A stretch of 64,000 nt of DNA from Termitomyces sp. T153 (taxonomy: Eukaryota; Basidiomycota; Agaricomycetes; Agaricales; Lyophyllaceae). Positions 36,377 through 47,449 of the stretch are shown one piece after another; the stretch's first letter is position 1, and each line of letters begins with the position of its first letter. Position numbers and translations under genes: made by a program. Location: assembly GCA_018296165.2 (NCBI GenBank), contig JACKQL020000022.1, positions 434,001 through 498,000 of the forward strand, read 5' to 3'. Below the pieces are notes generated by a model, which did no database searches, was not told where the DNA came from, and saw nothing but the letters and a program-made list of their open reading frames with translations.

Positions 36377-38791
36377 ATGTCTGTGTATAACCCTGCATAC
36401 AACCCCGCCAGCTACCTGACCAACATCTATGGTCGACTGGTACTGGAAAGCCCCTATGCCCTGTTCTACCCAGGCCCCCCCACGGATCAGTACATTCCTT
36501 GTCACTGGACCCCTGACCCCAAGCAGGCATTCTACGCCCCCTCCATCAGCCAGGGAATACCTCCAGGCTGGCACAGCCCTCCTGCGTTCTCCACTGATGG
36601 CAACAATCCCCATATGTACACCAGAGGATATTCCGCAGCACCCCCTAACCCCACCTACCTTCCCCCCACCCACTATTACACATACCCAGTCCCCGCTGCA
36701 GCCCCAACCCCTCCAGGGCCTATGGATAATTATTCCCCCCCTCATATGCCATTCCCCACTCAAGCTCCTCCTTCTCCCAGGCAGCAAAGGGTCAAAGCCT
36801 ATGCCCAACAACGTGACGAAGTCCTCCGCTTCCTCCACCTCTCTCCCATGGAGTTTGCAAGACGCACCTGCACCCTCCTCACCAACCTAGGTTACCCCGA
36901 CACCTCTGCAACTCCGGAAGTCTGGGCGGATCAACTCCTCGACTTCCACAAGCACTATCTGCAAGGGAACCTCCCAGAGACTATGCAAGGCACCCTGGGC
37001 ATTGACAATAACTTCCGGAATGAGCTCCACACATTGGTCGAAGAAATCTACACCAGCCCAAACCCCCGCCCCTTTGAAGACCCTCTAGATCCTGCCCGCT
37101 CTTTCCATGTGCAATGTGAGGAGCCCATTGGAACACATAGCAAAGCCCCGCTTTCCATGCCCCATCAGCAGGAAGAACTCAACGCAGCCTCCAGCATCTT
37201 GAGTAACCTCAATCCCATGGGGGGATTGTTCGACCAACCAGCCGCCCATACCTTGGCCCTCTCTGCTTGCCCCCGGGCCAACTCCGTCCCCAGCACCTTC
37301 CAAACCTGGGACCAGCCTGCCATCCCCAAACCCCACTCCTAACGGCTGCCCTCATGCATCGACAACAACAACCGGACTCTCTCCTACATTGATGAGCCTG
37401 GTAACCCCACTGACAAGCACGCCCCATGCAATGGACCTCCACAAGACTGACCCCCCCACTTTGACCTCCACGCCCCTTGTGTCAATGCCCCTCCACCCCA
37501 TCCCAACACCCCGGTCCCCCTGCAACAGCCCACGGGTCCTGGAGTGCCCCAACCACTCTTCCTTACCAACTATTCTCATCCCCCACCCACTCCAATGCCT
37601 AACCCCCCTGCTGATGCCAATTATTTTGGACCCCCCACCCCTGGAGGACCCCCTTAGTAGGCCCTGGGGCCTGCCCCGGGCAATGCGGGTCAACCCCCCA
37701 GTGGAGGGCCACCCAACGGCGGACCCCCTGGGGAATGGGGCCCGGCAATGGACAACTTCCCCCCCCAGCGTGGAAACAAGAACAACTACTATTACTACTA
37801 CAATGCCGGACCCCCGCTCTGAGCTGAAAATCCACAGGACAATACCCACAATGCACTGGCCCAGGAGGGTAAGCTCGACATTCAGAGACCCAAACCCTTC
37901 ACTGGCCACGACCCCCGGAAGTGGCGAATCTTTCTAACCCAGTGTCTGACTATGTTCCAAGCTAAGCCAATTACCTTTGAACTTGAGAGCTCACGAGTGG
38001 CCTTTGCCGCGTCATATTTACAGGGTATTGACTTCAATCATTACACCGCGCTACTCCAGTTTGACCCCAACAACCCCATGCTCTCCAATTGGCTTGCTTT
38101 CACCCAGGAATTCTTGAGTAAGTTTGGCATCTTTGACACTATAGCAGAGGCAGAGGAAAATCTCTTCAACCTCCAAATGCGCAACAGCAAATGCTTCACA
38201 ACCTTTATTGTATGGTTTGAACAGGAAGCCTATGAGACTGGCTGGAACTACAATGCTCTCCAATTCGCCCTCTGTTGTGCCCTGCCTCAATGAATCAAGG
38301 ACATCCTTTGCCTCACACCCAAGCAAACCACCTACAACGGGTACAAGGCGCTTGTTACCCAGGTCGACCAATGTTACTGGGAAGATTGCAGCAAAAACGT
38401 GGTGCTCCAGACCCCCTGGAATGCCTCTGGTAACACCAACTGGCAGGCCGGAGCAACCAATGGTGTTTGATCCTCAATCCCTGCTAACTCCGCCAACCCT
38501 GCACCCCGTTTTTCCTCAGGCCAAGGATTTACCAGCACCAACCCACCCCTAGGGCAACATCCGCCAGCCCAGCTCAACGCCGCCAATCTCCATGAAACTC
38601 CAGAACCCCTGGACACCAACCCCAATGACCACAACAACATTCCGGACCCCACCAACAACCAAGAAGCCTTATGCGCAAACAGGATTTGGGATAGCCCGTG
38701 GATCAACGTGCCAGAGGAAATGCAGGAGAAATGACAGAAGGAGGGCACATGCATCCTATGTAGTGAGCAGGGACACTTTATTTACAGTTGT
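36377..38791 (+). pseudogene. gypsy-A Gag pseudogene
   Basis: Starts at ATG 36377 with a Pro/Tyr-rich N-terminus, open to 37342. The capsid-like region lies at about 37864-38293 (RPKPFTGHDPRKWRIFL, FATAEAEENLF-type segment, TFIVWFEQEAYETGWN). Stops include TGA at 38291. A CCHC zinc knuckle CILCSEQGHFIYSC is at 38750-38791. The frame is broken several times, so no full Gag can be made. Confidence 0.8.
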
Positions 38792-38848
38792 CCTAAACAA
38801 CAGGTGATGGGATGCGCTGTGTGGATGATTGACAGAGAAGACTGTAAC

Positions 38849-38950
38849 TACCAGTTTACGGAAAACAAGTTGGCAGTTTAGGTCTTGAAGATGCACTAGT
38901 ACCAGTTTACAGAAAATGAGTCAGCAGTTTAGGTCTTGAAGACGCACTAG
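38849..38950 (+). repeat. Tandem duplication of 51 bp
   Basis: Two copies starting TACCAGTTTAC (38849 and 38900), each ending GCACTAG, between the Gag knuckle and the protease. The unit is 17 codons long. Confidence 0.85.
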
Positions 38951-39084
38951 ACCGCGGACCAGACCCCAACGTCTTCTCTGCCCCAGCCACACTCCTCCAT
39001 GCAACAATACTCACCCCAGACAGCCCCCCAGTACACCTCCCCTCCCACTCATCCAACAACCTCCTCCTCCACACCACTCTTCCC

Positions 39085-39850
39085 TTCACTGCCAACCCTG
39101 TCCCCACACTAGTTGACAGCAGCACCACTGACAACTTCATTGATGAATTCCTGGCAGCGCTCGCTCCCCACTTCCTCCAATGCCTCCCCACCCTGATCCC
39201 CCTCAAACTTTTTGATGGAGACCCCACCCCAGTGGGAGACATCACACACTGCCTGGAAATGACCATGACCTTAGCCAATGGACGACAGCAAGAACTCCAA
39301 CTACTTATCACAAAATTACACCCCTCCACCCCCATCATCTTAGGATTCTCATGGCTCTGTTCCACCAACCCCCACGTCAACTGGCCCAGCCTCACCCTCC
39401 GCCTCAACCGGGACAACCCCACCAACTCTGGGCTGGTACCTTTCAATGTCTCACCCTCCTCTGAGAACTCCAAGACCACAATTGACCACCCCCGGACTCC
39501 TCCACAGGTCCGCTCTAAATCCACATGGTTGTTCATCATCAATGTCTGACTCAATGACTCTTCCAAGGTATTCCCTGCCCTTGTCAACAGCGGCGCCTCC
39601 GGCACCGTTGTCAGTAATCAGCTCGGCCTCTGGCACAACAACCTTGACAAACCCCTTGAGCTCCAACTCTTCAATGGAAGCCCCACCATGACAAGGATCA
39701 CTCAATAGCACGACAACACCCTCACCCTCCACAACAACCTGCAGTTTCAGGCCTGACTCCTCATCACCCAATTACCTCCACCAACTCCAATTGTGCTTGG
39801 ACTCTCGTGGCTGCAAGATGTTAACCCCGACATTGACTGAAAGGACCTCA
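39085..39850 (+). pseudogene. gypsy-A tandem retropepsin-like domains
   Basis: Two protease-like units lie in a row. The first has TLVDSSTTDNFID (near 39112) and IILGFSWLCSTNPHVNW. The second has ALVNSGASGTVVSNQLGL (near 39580) and IVLGLSWLQDVNPDIDW. Each has the flap-to-end pattern of a gypsy aspartic protease. Catalytic motifs are damaged: DSG has become DSS in the first and NSG in the second, each explained by one G-to-A change in a CpG. Confidence 0.7.
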
Positions 39851-40266
39851 CCATGCAATTCCCCAGCTCCGAGGCAAGCTTAGCGGCCGCCATCCCCCTC
39901 CACCTCCAGTCTATCCTGGACTCTGACGTCTCCCATCCTAGTGCCAGCACCTCCAGAGCGACCCAGAGTCCCTTGACCTCCGATGACAATCCTGACAAAG
40001 AAGGAGATGCCACTCCGCCTCGGTCACCCTCAATCACATTATGATGGCTGCCTTCCAACATACCCCGGAATTGATACAAAGGCCCGTGGTACCCCAACCA
40101 GTGATGCTCGAGGTCCCTGACCAACTCCACCACCACTCCGGACTCATCTGCTACCACTCTGACATCCAACTCCGTCGACCCTGAGAGCCTCAACATTGAA
40201 ATTGTCAGCGCCGTTCCCTTTGCATGCCTTCTACAAGACAGCACCCCCACCTTCCAGTTACAAATC

Positions 40267-41409
40267 ATGCCAGCCCTACCCGAGGAGCACCTCCGCACAG
40301 GGACCACCACGCTGGAGAACAAGACGGAGGAACAGATCCTATCTGAAGTAGTTCCCCCAGAGTATCATGAGTTTGCTGATGTGTTCTCTGAAGGGAGTGC
40401 CAAAGAACTTCCCCCACACCACTCCTATGACCACAAGATTGACCTCAAAGAAGGTACCTCACCCCTGTTTGGCAAGATCTACAACATGTCTAAAGTCGAG
40501 CTCCGAGCCTTGAAGGAATACCTCGACGACATGCTCAGCAAGGGCTTCATATGCCCATCAATCTCTGCTGCTGGCACTCCGGTTCTGTTCGCCAAGAAGA
40601 AGGATGGGTCCCTCCAACTCTGTGTGGATTATTGGGGACTCAACAAAGTCACCAAAAAGAACTGGTATTCCCTCCCCTTGATTGGAGACCTTGTTGATCG
40701 TCTCTGCAGTGCCAAGATTTACACAAAGATAGACTTCTGCTCTGGCTACAACAATGTCCGGATCACTCTGGGACATGAATGGAAGACCACCTTTTGCACC
40801 CACTATGGCCTCTTTGAGTACCTCGTAATGCCCTTCAGAATGACTAACTCCCCCGCCACTTTTCAGTACTTCATGAATGACATCTTCCATGACATGAATG
40901 ATGTTTTTGTTATTGTATACCTGGACAACATCCTGATCTACTCAAATTCACCAACAGAGCACCTGGAGCACGTCTACCACATTCTAGAACAACTCTGAGA
41001 GTACCATCTTCACACCAAACTCAAGAAATGCTCCCTGCCAATTGTGCTTGAGTGTGACGCCTCCGACTACGCTATCGCCAGGATACTCTCCCAGTTGGAC
41101 TCAGGGGGCAAAGATCTGCATCCCATCGCCTTCTACACCCAATCAATGATCCCAGTGGAACTCAACTATGACATCTATGACAAAGAACTCCTCACAATCA
41201 TTGAAGCCTTCCGTCAGTGGCGGGCCTACCTCGAGGGGTCCCTGCACCGCATTCAAGTATACTCCAACCACAACAACCTGCAATACTTCATGACCACAAA
41301 ACAGCTCAGCCGCTGCCAAGCCCAATGGTCCAAAACCCTCTCGGAGTACAACTTCACCATCCACTACCGCCCTGGGCAACTCGGCATGAAGCCTGACACC
41401 CTCACTTGA
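40267..41409 (+). pseudogene. gypsy-A reverse transcriptase / RNase H pseudogene
   Basis: Reverse transcriptase blocks are clear: FAKKKDGSLQLCVDYWGLN, KIDFCSGYNNVRI, and the catalytic box reads VYLDNILIYS, with Asn for the second Asp. After HTKLKKCS the frame jumps straight to LPIVLECDASDYAIARILSQ, so the thumb/connection region (roughly 90-100 residues) is missing, in frame. RNase H follows to HYRPGQLGMKPDTLT. TGA stops at 40996 and 41407 sit where CGA is expected. Confidence 0.85.
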
Positions 41410-41418
41410 AGATCCGAC

Positions 41419-42960
41419 ATGTACCCAAAGAAGTCATTTGAAGCCAAATGGAATGCATCCAACCATCAAGTGGTAATCCCCCCCAAACATCTACATGCCG
41501 TACTGATTTTAAATGAAGAAGGAATCCTCCAACAAATCAGAAATTCACCCCCAGACTCCTTCTTCACCCAGCACAACCCCTGCAACAACCCCAATGAGTT
41601 GAGCACCGGGAACCTCTTTTCGCTGTCTCCAGACCACTGCCTCCTGCTCTGGAGTGGACGAATTTATGCTCCGGACCACAAGTCCATCCGCCTTGACATA
41701 CTCTGGCAGCACCACAACCATTTTCTCTGGGGGCACCCAGAAATTCATAAGACCCTTCAACTCATCTCCCAGACTTACTTTTGGCCAGGAATGAAGAAGG
41801 ACGTCACGTGATATGTAAGGGCCTGCAAACCTTGCCTCCAGGCCAAGGTACCCCATCACTGCCCCCATGGATTATTGAAACCCCTCCCCATCGGCCACCG
41901 CCCCCGGTCCTCCCTATCAATGGATCATATTGTTGAGCTCCCTGATTCTGAAGGTTTTAACGCGATCCTCATCATTGTTTGCTGCCTCACCAAGCAAGCC
42001 CTCTTCATCCCCTGCCACACCACCAACAATGCTCCGGAGTTTGCCAAACTGTTTCTCAAACATGTATTCTCCAAGCATGGACTCCCAGACAACATCATCT
42101 CTGACCACAGACCCCTGTTTGTATCCCACTTTTGGCAATTGCTATGCAGGGTGCTTGAGATCAAAACCAACCTCTCCACTGCCTATCACCCAGAGACTGA
42201 CGGACAAACAGAACGAGTGAACCAGACACTGGAGCAGTATCTCTGCCTATACGTTAACTATTTACAGGACGACTGGTGCGCAGAACTCCTCCTCACCAAA
42301 TTCACCTACAACAACATGCCCCACTCTGCCACCAGAGTCTCCCCCTTCTATGCCAATAAAGGCTACAACCTGCGACTCACCCTGTCCCTGAAAGACATCC
42401 CCTCCCACGCCGCCCACGAAGTTGCCGAGGACCTCCGATCCCTTCACCAATTTCTCCAGGATGAGATCAACACTGCCAATCAAGCCTACTCCAAACATGC
42501 TGATGCCCGACATGACCCCACCCCCGACTAGCCTCCCGGCACCTTGGTTTGGCTCAATCGACCACAACCTCAAGACCCGGAGGCCCTCCATCAAATTAGA
42601 CCACAAGCACCTCAGTCCTTTCAAAGTCCTCCAGAAGGTCTCCATGCACGCCTATAAACTTGACCTACCTCCAGGCTTGAAAGGCCTCCACCCTGTGTTC
42701 CATGTCCGACTCCTTGAACAACATGCCCTGGACCCCTTCCCCAGCCAGTGCCCCAGCCGACCACCCCCTGTTGAGGTCAAGGACAAGTACCACTACAAGG
42801 TCAACCAAATCCTTGACTCCTGCTTGGTCCGCAGACAACCCCAGTCCTTACGGACCTGAGGACGACACATGGGAGCCCTGAAAAAACCTCAACGGAGCCC
42901 CCAACAAACTCCAGGACTTCCATTGACAACACCCCACCAAGCCCTGGGACCTCCGGGACT
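41419..42960 (+). pseudogene. gypsy-A integrase with chromodomain, pseudogene
   Basis: The HHCC zinc finger is at about 41700-41860 (HHNHFLWGHPEIHKT, CKPCLQAK). The core has SMDHIVELPDSEGF, NIISDHRPLFVSHFW and ETDGQTERVNQTLEQY, giving the D, D and E positions. The C-terminal GPY/F-like part ([30 protein letters not shown]) leads to a frameshifted chromodomain ([11 protein letters not shown], then GPEDDTWEP) ending near 42950. TGA stops at 41809 and 42529. Confidence 0.85.
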
Positions 42961-43192
42961 AACAAGTGCAGACGGCATCAGTGGGTGTAACCCCCGCCTC
43001 TAGATGTATCAGGGATTCAACTCCCACAAATACCCCCCTACATGTTTTCACTTACTTTGCCCCTCACTCATTCTGAAAATTTCTCATGCTCAGCAGAAGT
43101 GCAGGGAGTCCAATGTTAACAAGGCTACAAATACAAAATATAGGAATAGGGGAGCACAGGGCAACGAGACACCAGAATCCAGAAAGCCCCTA

Positions 43193-44761
43193 CTTCCCCT
43201 CCCCCCCCCCCAAATCCACCTCCACTATCCCTCCCACCAGATCCACCTCCAGCTGCACTACTACCATTGCCAGAACTTTGGGATGCCCCGGGAGCAGCTC
43301 CACTATGTCCATCACCACCTCCCACCACGCTCCAGAGTCTGCCGTTGCCCTCTGCCAATGTCCTGCCAGCAGACGCCCCATCTGCATGACTCCCTGCCCC
43401 AACTCTGGCGGGAGATCCCTGGGCATCCTCACCAACCCGTTGTGGATGGACCCCAGTGCCACTGACGCTCTGTTGAGGAGGATGCAATGCTCCCTGGCCC
43501 AGTCTGTGGAATTGAATGTCAGCTCATAGTAAATGGGAGATGAAGGGAGCACTTACAGAGCACTCCCTGCTGCTCTGAGGCTGCCTTGTTGGCAAGCCAC
43601 TCTTCCTGCTGCCGCGCCCTCTCTGCCGTCACTTGGGTCACCTCTGCACTGGACCCCCACTGAGTCCCCCGCGTCCCCAACCCCTCCGATCATTGCCCTG
43701 CCACCTCTGCCCACACCTCCAATGGCCTCATGCACGCTTGCAGCTCTTGAAGCTGCAACAGTCACTCCATGGCGGTCCCCACGACAATCTCTTTATCCCT
43801 ATGCGCCAAGTCCCATTCCTTCCGAGCCTCATCCAGTTCCCTCCGAAGCCCGTCCCTCTCCTCCCCCACCCTATGGACTTCCTCCCTATGTGTGGCCAAC
43901 AACCTCTCCAACTCCTCTGCCCAACGCCGCAGGAAAGCCTTGGCAATCACCCACGACCCTCCTGCAGACTGCTCAACCAAGGCCCCAGAAGTCGGGGAAT
44001 ACACAGTAGGACCGGGAGGGCCCACCATTGCCAGCTCCCCCCATGCCTGCTTGCTAGGCCCCACCTCTAGCAAGGGGGACACCCTCCATTTACCCTTGTT
44101 GTGTGTTGCAGGGGCCCCCTCCCTCTGCCCACCCTGCAGGGGCCCAATCTTCATTGGGGGCCACCCTGCGCCAACTCCCCCCTCCACCCCGGAACCCCTC
44201 CCTGAGACCCTACCCCTCCGACCCTCCTCCAACTGTGCTGCAACCCACTCGTGGTCCCACCCCTGCTCTGCCACAATGCAAGTGGCACACCAATTCAGAG
44301 TGACAGAGCACTTCTCGTGCCATGAGCGACATGGGAGACACACTGACATGTCCCGCCACACTCCTGGCATGGGCTCCTCAAACTTGCACTGTTCACCCCG
44401 CTGGGTACAGGACGCGCACTAGAAATGTGGGTTAGCTCAATAGGGAAGGAACATGCCAATGATGCACCAGGGCCACTGCCTGACACCACTCTAACGTCAG
44501 GGGACCTCTTGCTTGCTCTGCGGCCTCTGCAAAGTACTCTGGCATCATGTCCACCTGCGCAACTCTCAACCCCATAGGGATGGGGCAGACCACCCCAGGG
44601 ACCATACCAGACCTGGAACAAGAAGCAAGGACCATTTCCCCTGCCGACTGCACTGGAGCCTCCCCTGACATAGGCCCCAAGGGGCCTGCCACCACCGCCG
44701 ACAACTCTGACAGGACTTATTCAAGCACTCCAGCCACAATGAGCAAGAGACGGTACTTACG
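43193..44761 (-). pseudogene. gypsy-A antisense gene: cysteine-cluster plus coiled-coil protein, decayed
   Basis: A spliced gene runs opposite to gag-pol between pol and the 3' LTR. Exons I can place (minus strand): up to 44761, 44706-44468, 44418-43557, 43503-43193. The introns are 49-54 nt with GT-AG ends, one GTAAGT donor with CTGTCAG acceptor. The third exon opens with CASCTQRGEQC and CLPCRSWHEKC, two C-x2-C-x6-C clusters resembling fungal zinc-cluster pairs, then CATC. A Gly/Pro-rich stretch follows, then a strong coiled coil (EELERLLATHREEVHRVGEE). The last exon has DWAREHCILLNRASVALG. Two in-frame TGA codons replace expected CGA. The first exon start is unclear. Possible nucleic-acid binding is an inference only. 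Confidence 0.7.
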
Positions 44762-45080
44762 ACTGCAGTACATTGCCTGCACCCACCTAAGGTCTCACCG
44801 ACCCTCAGAGTCCTCCAAGGAAGAAGTCAAGGTATGTGCTGATGGGGAGGGGGACGCTGCTGGAGAATACGCAGAAGACAACATTGGAAAAGTTTGGGAA
44901 CCCCAGAGTATGTCTGATCCTTTTCAATGACTAGGAAAGAACCCCCTGAGCAGCAGCCATGCTTTGACTTTGTTCCACATGCCACCGCCACTACTGCGGT
45001 CTGATCAATATTGCTTGATTTTGATTCCCATGCCCCACCAGTCCCTGAACTGTACCCCATGTCTTGAGGGTCTCGATGCT

Positions 45081-45093
45081 GAAGGGGGGGTGA
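45081..45093 (+). promoter_or_regulatory. gypsy-A polypurine tract
   Basis: GAAGGGGGGGTGA immediately precedes the 3' LTR, as needed for plus-strand priming. Confidence 0.8.
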
Positions 45094-46041
45094 TGTCACA
45101 ACCCAGTCCCTAGACCCCGACACCACCCCCAGCCCCCCCAATGCTCCACCAAACTCCCCAACCCTTGCCCACCCTCTGTGCCCACTTCAGGCAACTCCAA
45201 CACTTCCTCAGCAAACCCCAACGGCTCCTTGATCAACTCCAATGCCTTCTCCACAGCAGTTGATGCATCCCCTCAATTCCCCTGGACTCCCAAGGCCTTC
45301 CCTGACCCCGGAGCAATCCACTTTCCAACTGATCCCATCAGAATGTCACTGCGGCCTGCTCCAAGATCACACCCAACAACTGTCAACTCTGCGCAGTTCC
45401 GTCAAGCCCACTGCTATATCCTCTGCCCTCTGGAGCCACCCAGTAGTAGGTATATAAGTCGTAGAGTAACCCCTAGTACTTTAGTCTTGATATTGCATTT
45501 ACCAGTTTCCTATGTCTTGTCTTTTGTCTCATCCCTGTCTCTATTCCTAGTTTTGAATCTATCTCTGTTCACTGTCTCGTCTCGCCTCGTCTCTGCCTTG
45601 TCTCGACTGTGTATAGTTCCTTTGTCTTCCTAAGTTCCTTTCATCTCCAACAACAGTACAAACTCCGCGCACGTGCTACAACCCAAACATTCCTAAGACA
45701 ACCCCGGACCTCGCTTCCACTCGGCCCAGGAACCCCTCACATCTTGGTGATCTCCCATCAAACTCTGGCTCCGCCCCCATCAACCACGAAGCCTCTGCTT
45801 GCCCCGCATTCTATTTGCGTGCCCACGAACTTGTCCCAGCGCCCGTCTTTGTTCGACGACTAGTATACTTGGTCTTAGACACCCCCGAGCCACTCTGGAC
45901 TTGCTCGGACCGCCCCCTAGCTCCCCCTCGCAAGTCCCTCCGCACCAATACCGGATGCTTGGTTATAAGCGCAGGACATCGCGTCCACCTAGTAAGGACT
46001 CGCCAGTGTAGCTGAGCCCCCGTCGTCAGCGGAACCTGACA
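45094..46041 (+). repeat. gypsy-A 3' LTR
   Basis: 948 bp, TGTCACAACCC to CGGAACCTGACA, same length as the 5' LTR but with many C/T and G/A differences. TATATAA at 45451, AGTCTTGATATT at 45483-45494. Confidence 0.93.
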
Positions 46042-46047
46042 ATGGAG

Positions 46048-46099
46048 TGTTTCCAATTTGGATGAGTTACTTGTTTTGGATTTTTAAAACAATCTGACA
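46048..46099 (-). repeat. 52 bp inverted repeat, right arm
   Basis: Reverse complement of 34899-34950, ending CAATCTGACA. Without gypsy-A the arms would be about 0.5 kb apart. Confidence 0.65.
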
Positions 46100-46740
46100 C
46101 TTATTTGGGGGTACCCAGTCTGCACATATTATCAAGCAGCTTCTTTGATCAGTAATTGCCAATGAGTGATCTGGAACAAGTCTCCACAATCTTTTGGCTG
46201 TTTTATGTGCTGACACACCTCGATGTACATTATTTCTAGACCCAGCTTGCATAACATTGAATTAAGACTGGATTATCTACTATGAAACTTTGTTTCAATT
46301 TGTCTTGAGTTTGATCTGCTGATATGTGGGCAAAATTGCTAGTAAGTCTCATTGAGTGCTTACACACCATCCAAAGACAATAGTAATTACAAGGTTTAGA
46401 CAATATATTAACCTGCATTTCCTTAGTAGCATTAATGAAGTTGTTCATATTTCTAAGGACTTCAGGATTGAGCTGAAAATAATGAATGAATGGTATTAGG
46501 GAAGGATGGACTTAAAACAGCATTGATAGACAGCAAAAATAAATGTATGTGCTTGATACAGTTAGAATCTGTCTTTTTGCAGGGCTTTCACAGCTATTGG
46601 ACTTCAAGATCTCGGCCTGACAGTTGCCATTGATGAGCGATCAAAAGAAGCTGCTTAATAATGTGTGCAGAACTACCCCTTATTTTGAGAAAATTTCGAT
46701 CATATGTTTTGACATGCAAATTTAAGCTCAGTTACACCGT
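46100..46740. other. Unassigned decayed repeat
   Basis: Minus-strand frames (46067-46252, 46236-46448) are not recognised. CpG-poor, probably another retroelement tail. Confidence 0.35.
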
Positions 46741-46828
46741 GTAGACACCCACATAGTAAGACGCGCTCACTTCCACTCGGGTAGAGGTCTAGACCCATCG
46801 CCTTGACGAACTTCTGCCGGACTGAGAG

Positions 46829-47007
46829 CCTAGACGACAGAAAGGAAAAAACCTCAGATGCTGTCGTGGTGAGAGAAAGCAACTCTAGTTGATCGTACCT
46901 AGACGACAGAAAGAATGACTACGTATAGGTTATCAGACACGGCAGCTAAGTGTCAGGAAACGTGTACTCATAACCTCAGATGCTGTCGTGGTGAGAGAAA
47001 GCAACAA
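46829..47007 (+). repeat. Paired direct repeats, LTR-like
   Basis: CTAGACGACAGAAAG occurs twice (about 46830 and 46899) and CCTCAGATGCTGTCGTGGTG twice (46852 and 46976, 124 bp apart). The copia-3 LTR at 50400-50600 has the same A-B-A-B layout with related B units, so this is probably a remnant of a related LTR. Confidence 0.55.
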
Positions 47008-47413
47008 CGGAGAGGGACCATCATATTCCTTTCATCACATGTGTTTCGGCTACGCCACCTTGAATATGTTTTTCACTATTTGTCATACCTCAGTTCGTTT
47101 TACATTAACGTGCGCAGAATTGAAATATGGCATACATTTACGTTACACTTTATACTATCTCTTACTTTACTTGCCTAGTCACATTAGCTTATTCTAGGTA
47201 ATATTCAATTTAGTTCGTTTCACATTGACGTGCGCGGAATCGGTTTATTCTACTCCAAACTACGCTACCTCTTTGAAAAAAAGATTGTCGGCTATCGGAT
47301 TATCTCCGCTCGTTTGTCATCTGTAAATGCATTCAACGGCATCGCTCGAGGAATTTGTCACCGAACCCTGAATACGCTATTGATTGCACGGATAAGACCC
47401 GATTATACTGAGT
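47008..47413. other. Intergenic region upstream of the dioxygenase gene
   Basis: Contains a diverged direct repeat, AGTTCGTTTTACATTAACGT (near 47094) and AGTTCGTTTCACATTGACGT (near 47212). No gene seen. Confidence 0.45.
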
Positions 47414-47420
47414 TATAAAA
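47414..47420 (+). promoter_or_regulatory. TATA box of the indoleamine 2,3-dioxygenase gene
   Basis: TATAAAA 30 bp before the start codon at 47450, implying a very short leader. Confidence 0.6.
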
Positions 47421-47449
47421 TCCAAACGGTTCCATGGTGATGATGAAAC

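Larger units (their letters stand above)
35397..46041 (+). mobile_element. gypsy-A: full-length Ty3/gypsy retrotransposon, decayed
   Basis: 10,645 bp with two 948 bp LTRs and a perfect 5 bp target duplication ATGGA (35392-35396 and 46042-46046). Order is Gag, protease(s), reverse transcriptase, RNase H, integrase with C-terminal chromodomain, then a reverse-strand gene of about 1.5 kb before the 3' LTR. The primer-binding site is self-complementary to the LTR, not to a tRNA. Coding regions are broken mainly by CGA-to-TGA and other CpG transitions and by an internal deletion. Four solo LTRs of the same family lie elsewhere in the window. Confidence 0.93.
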
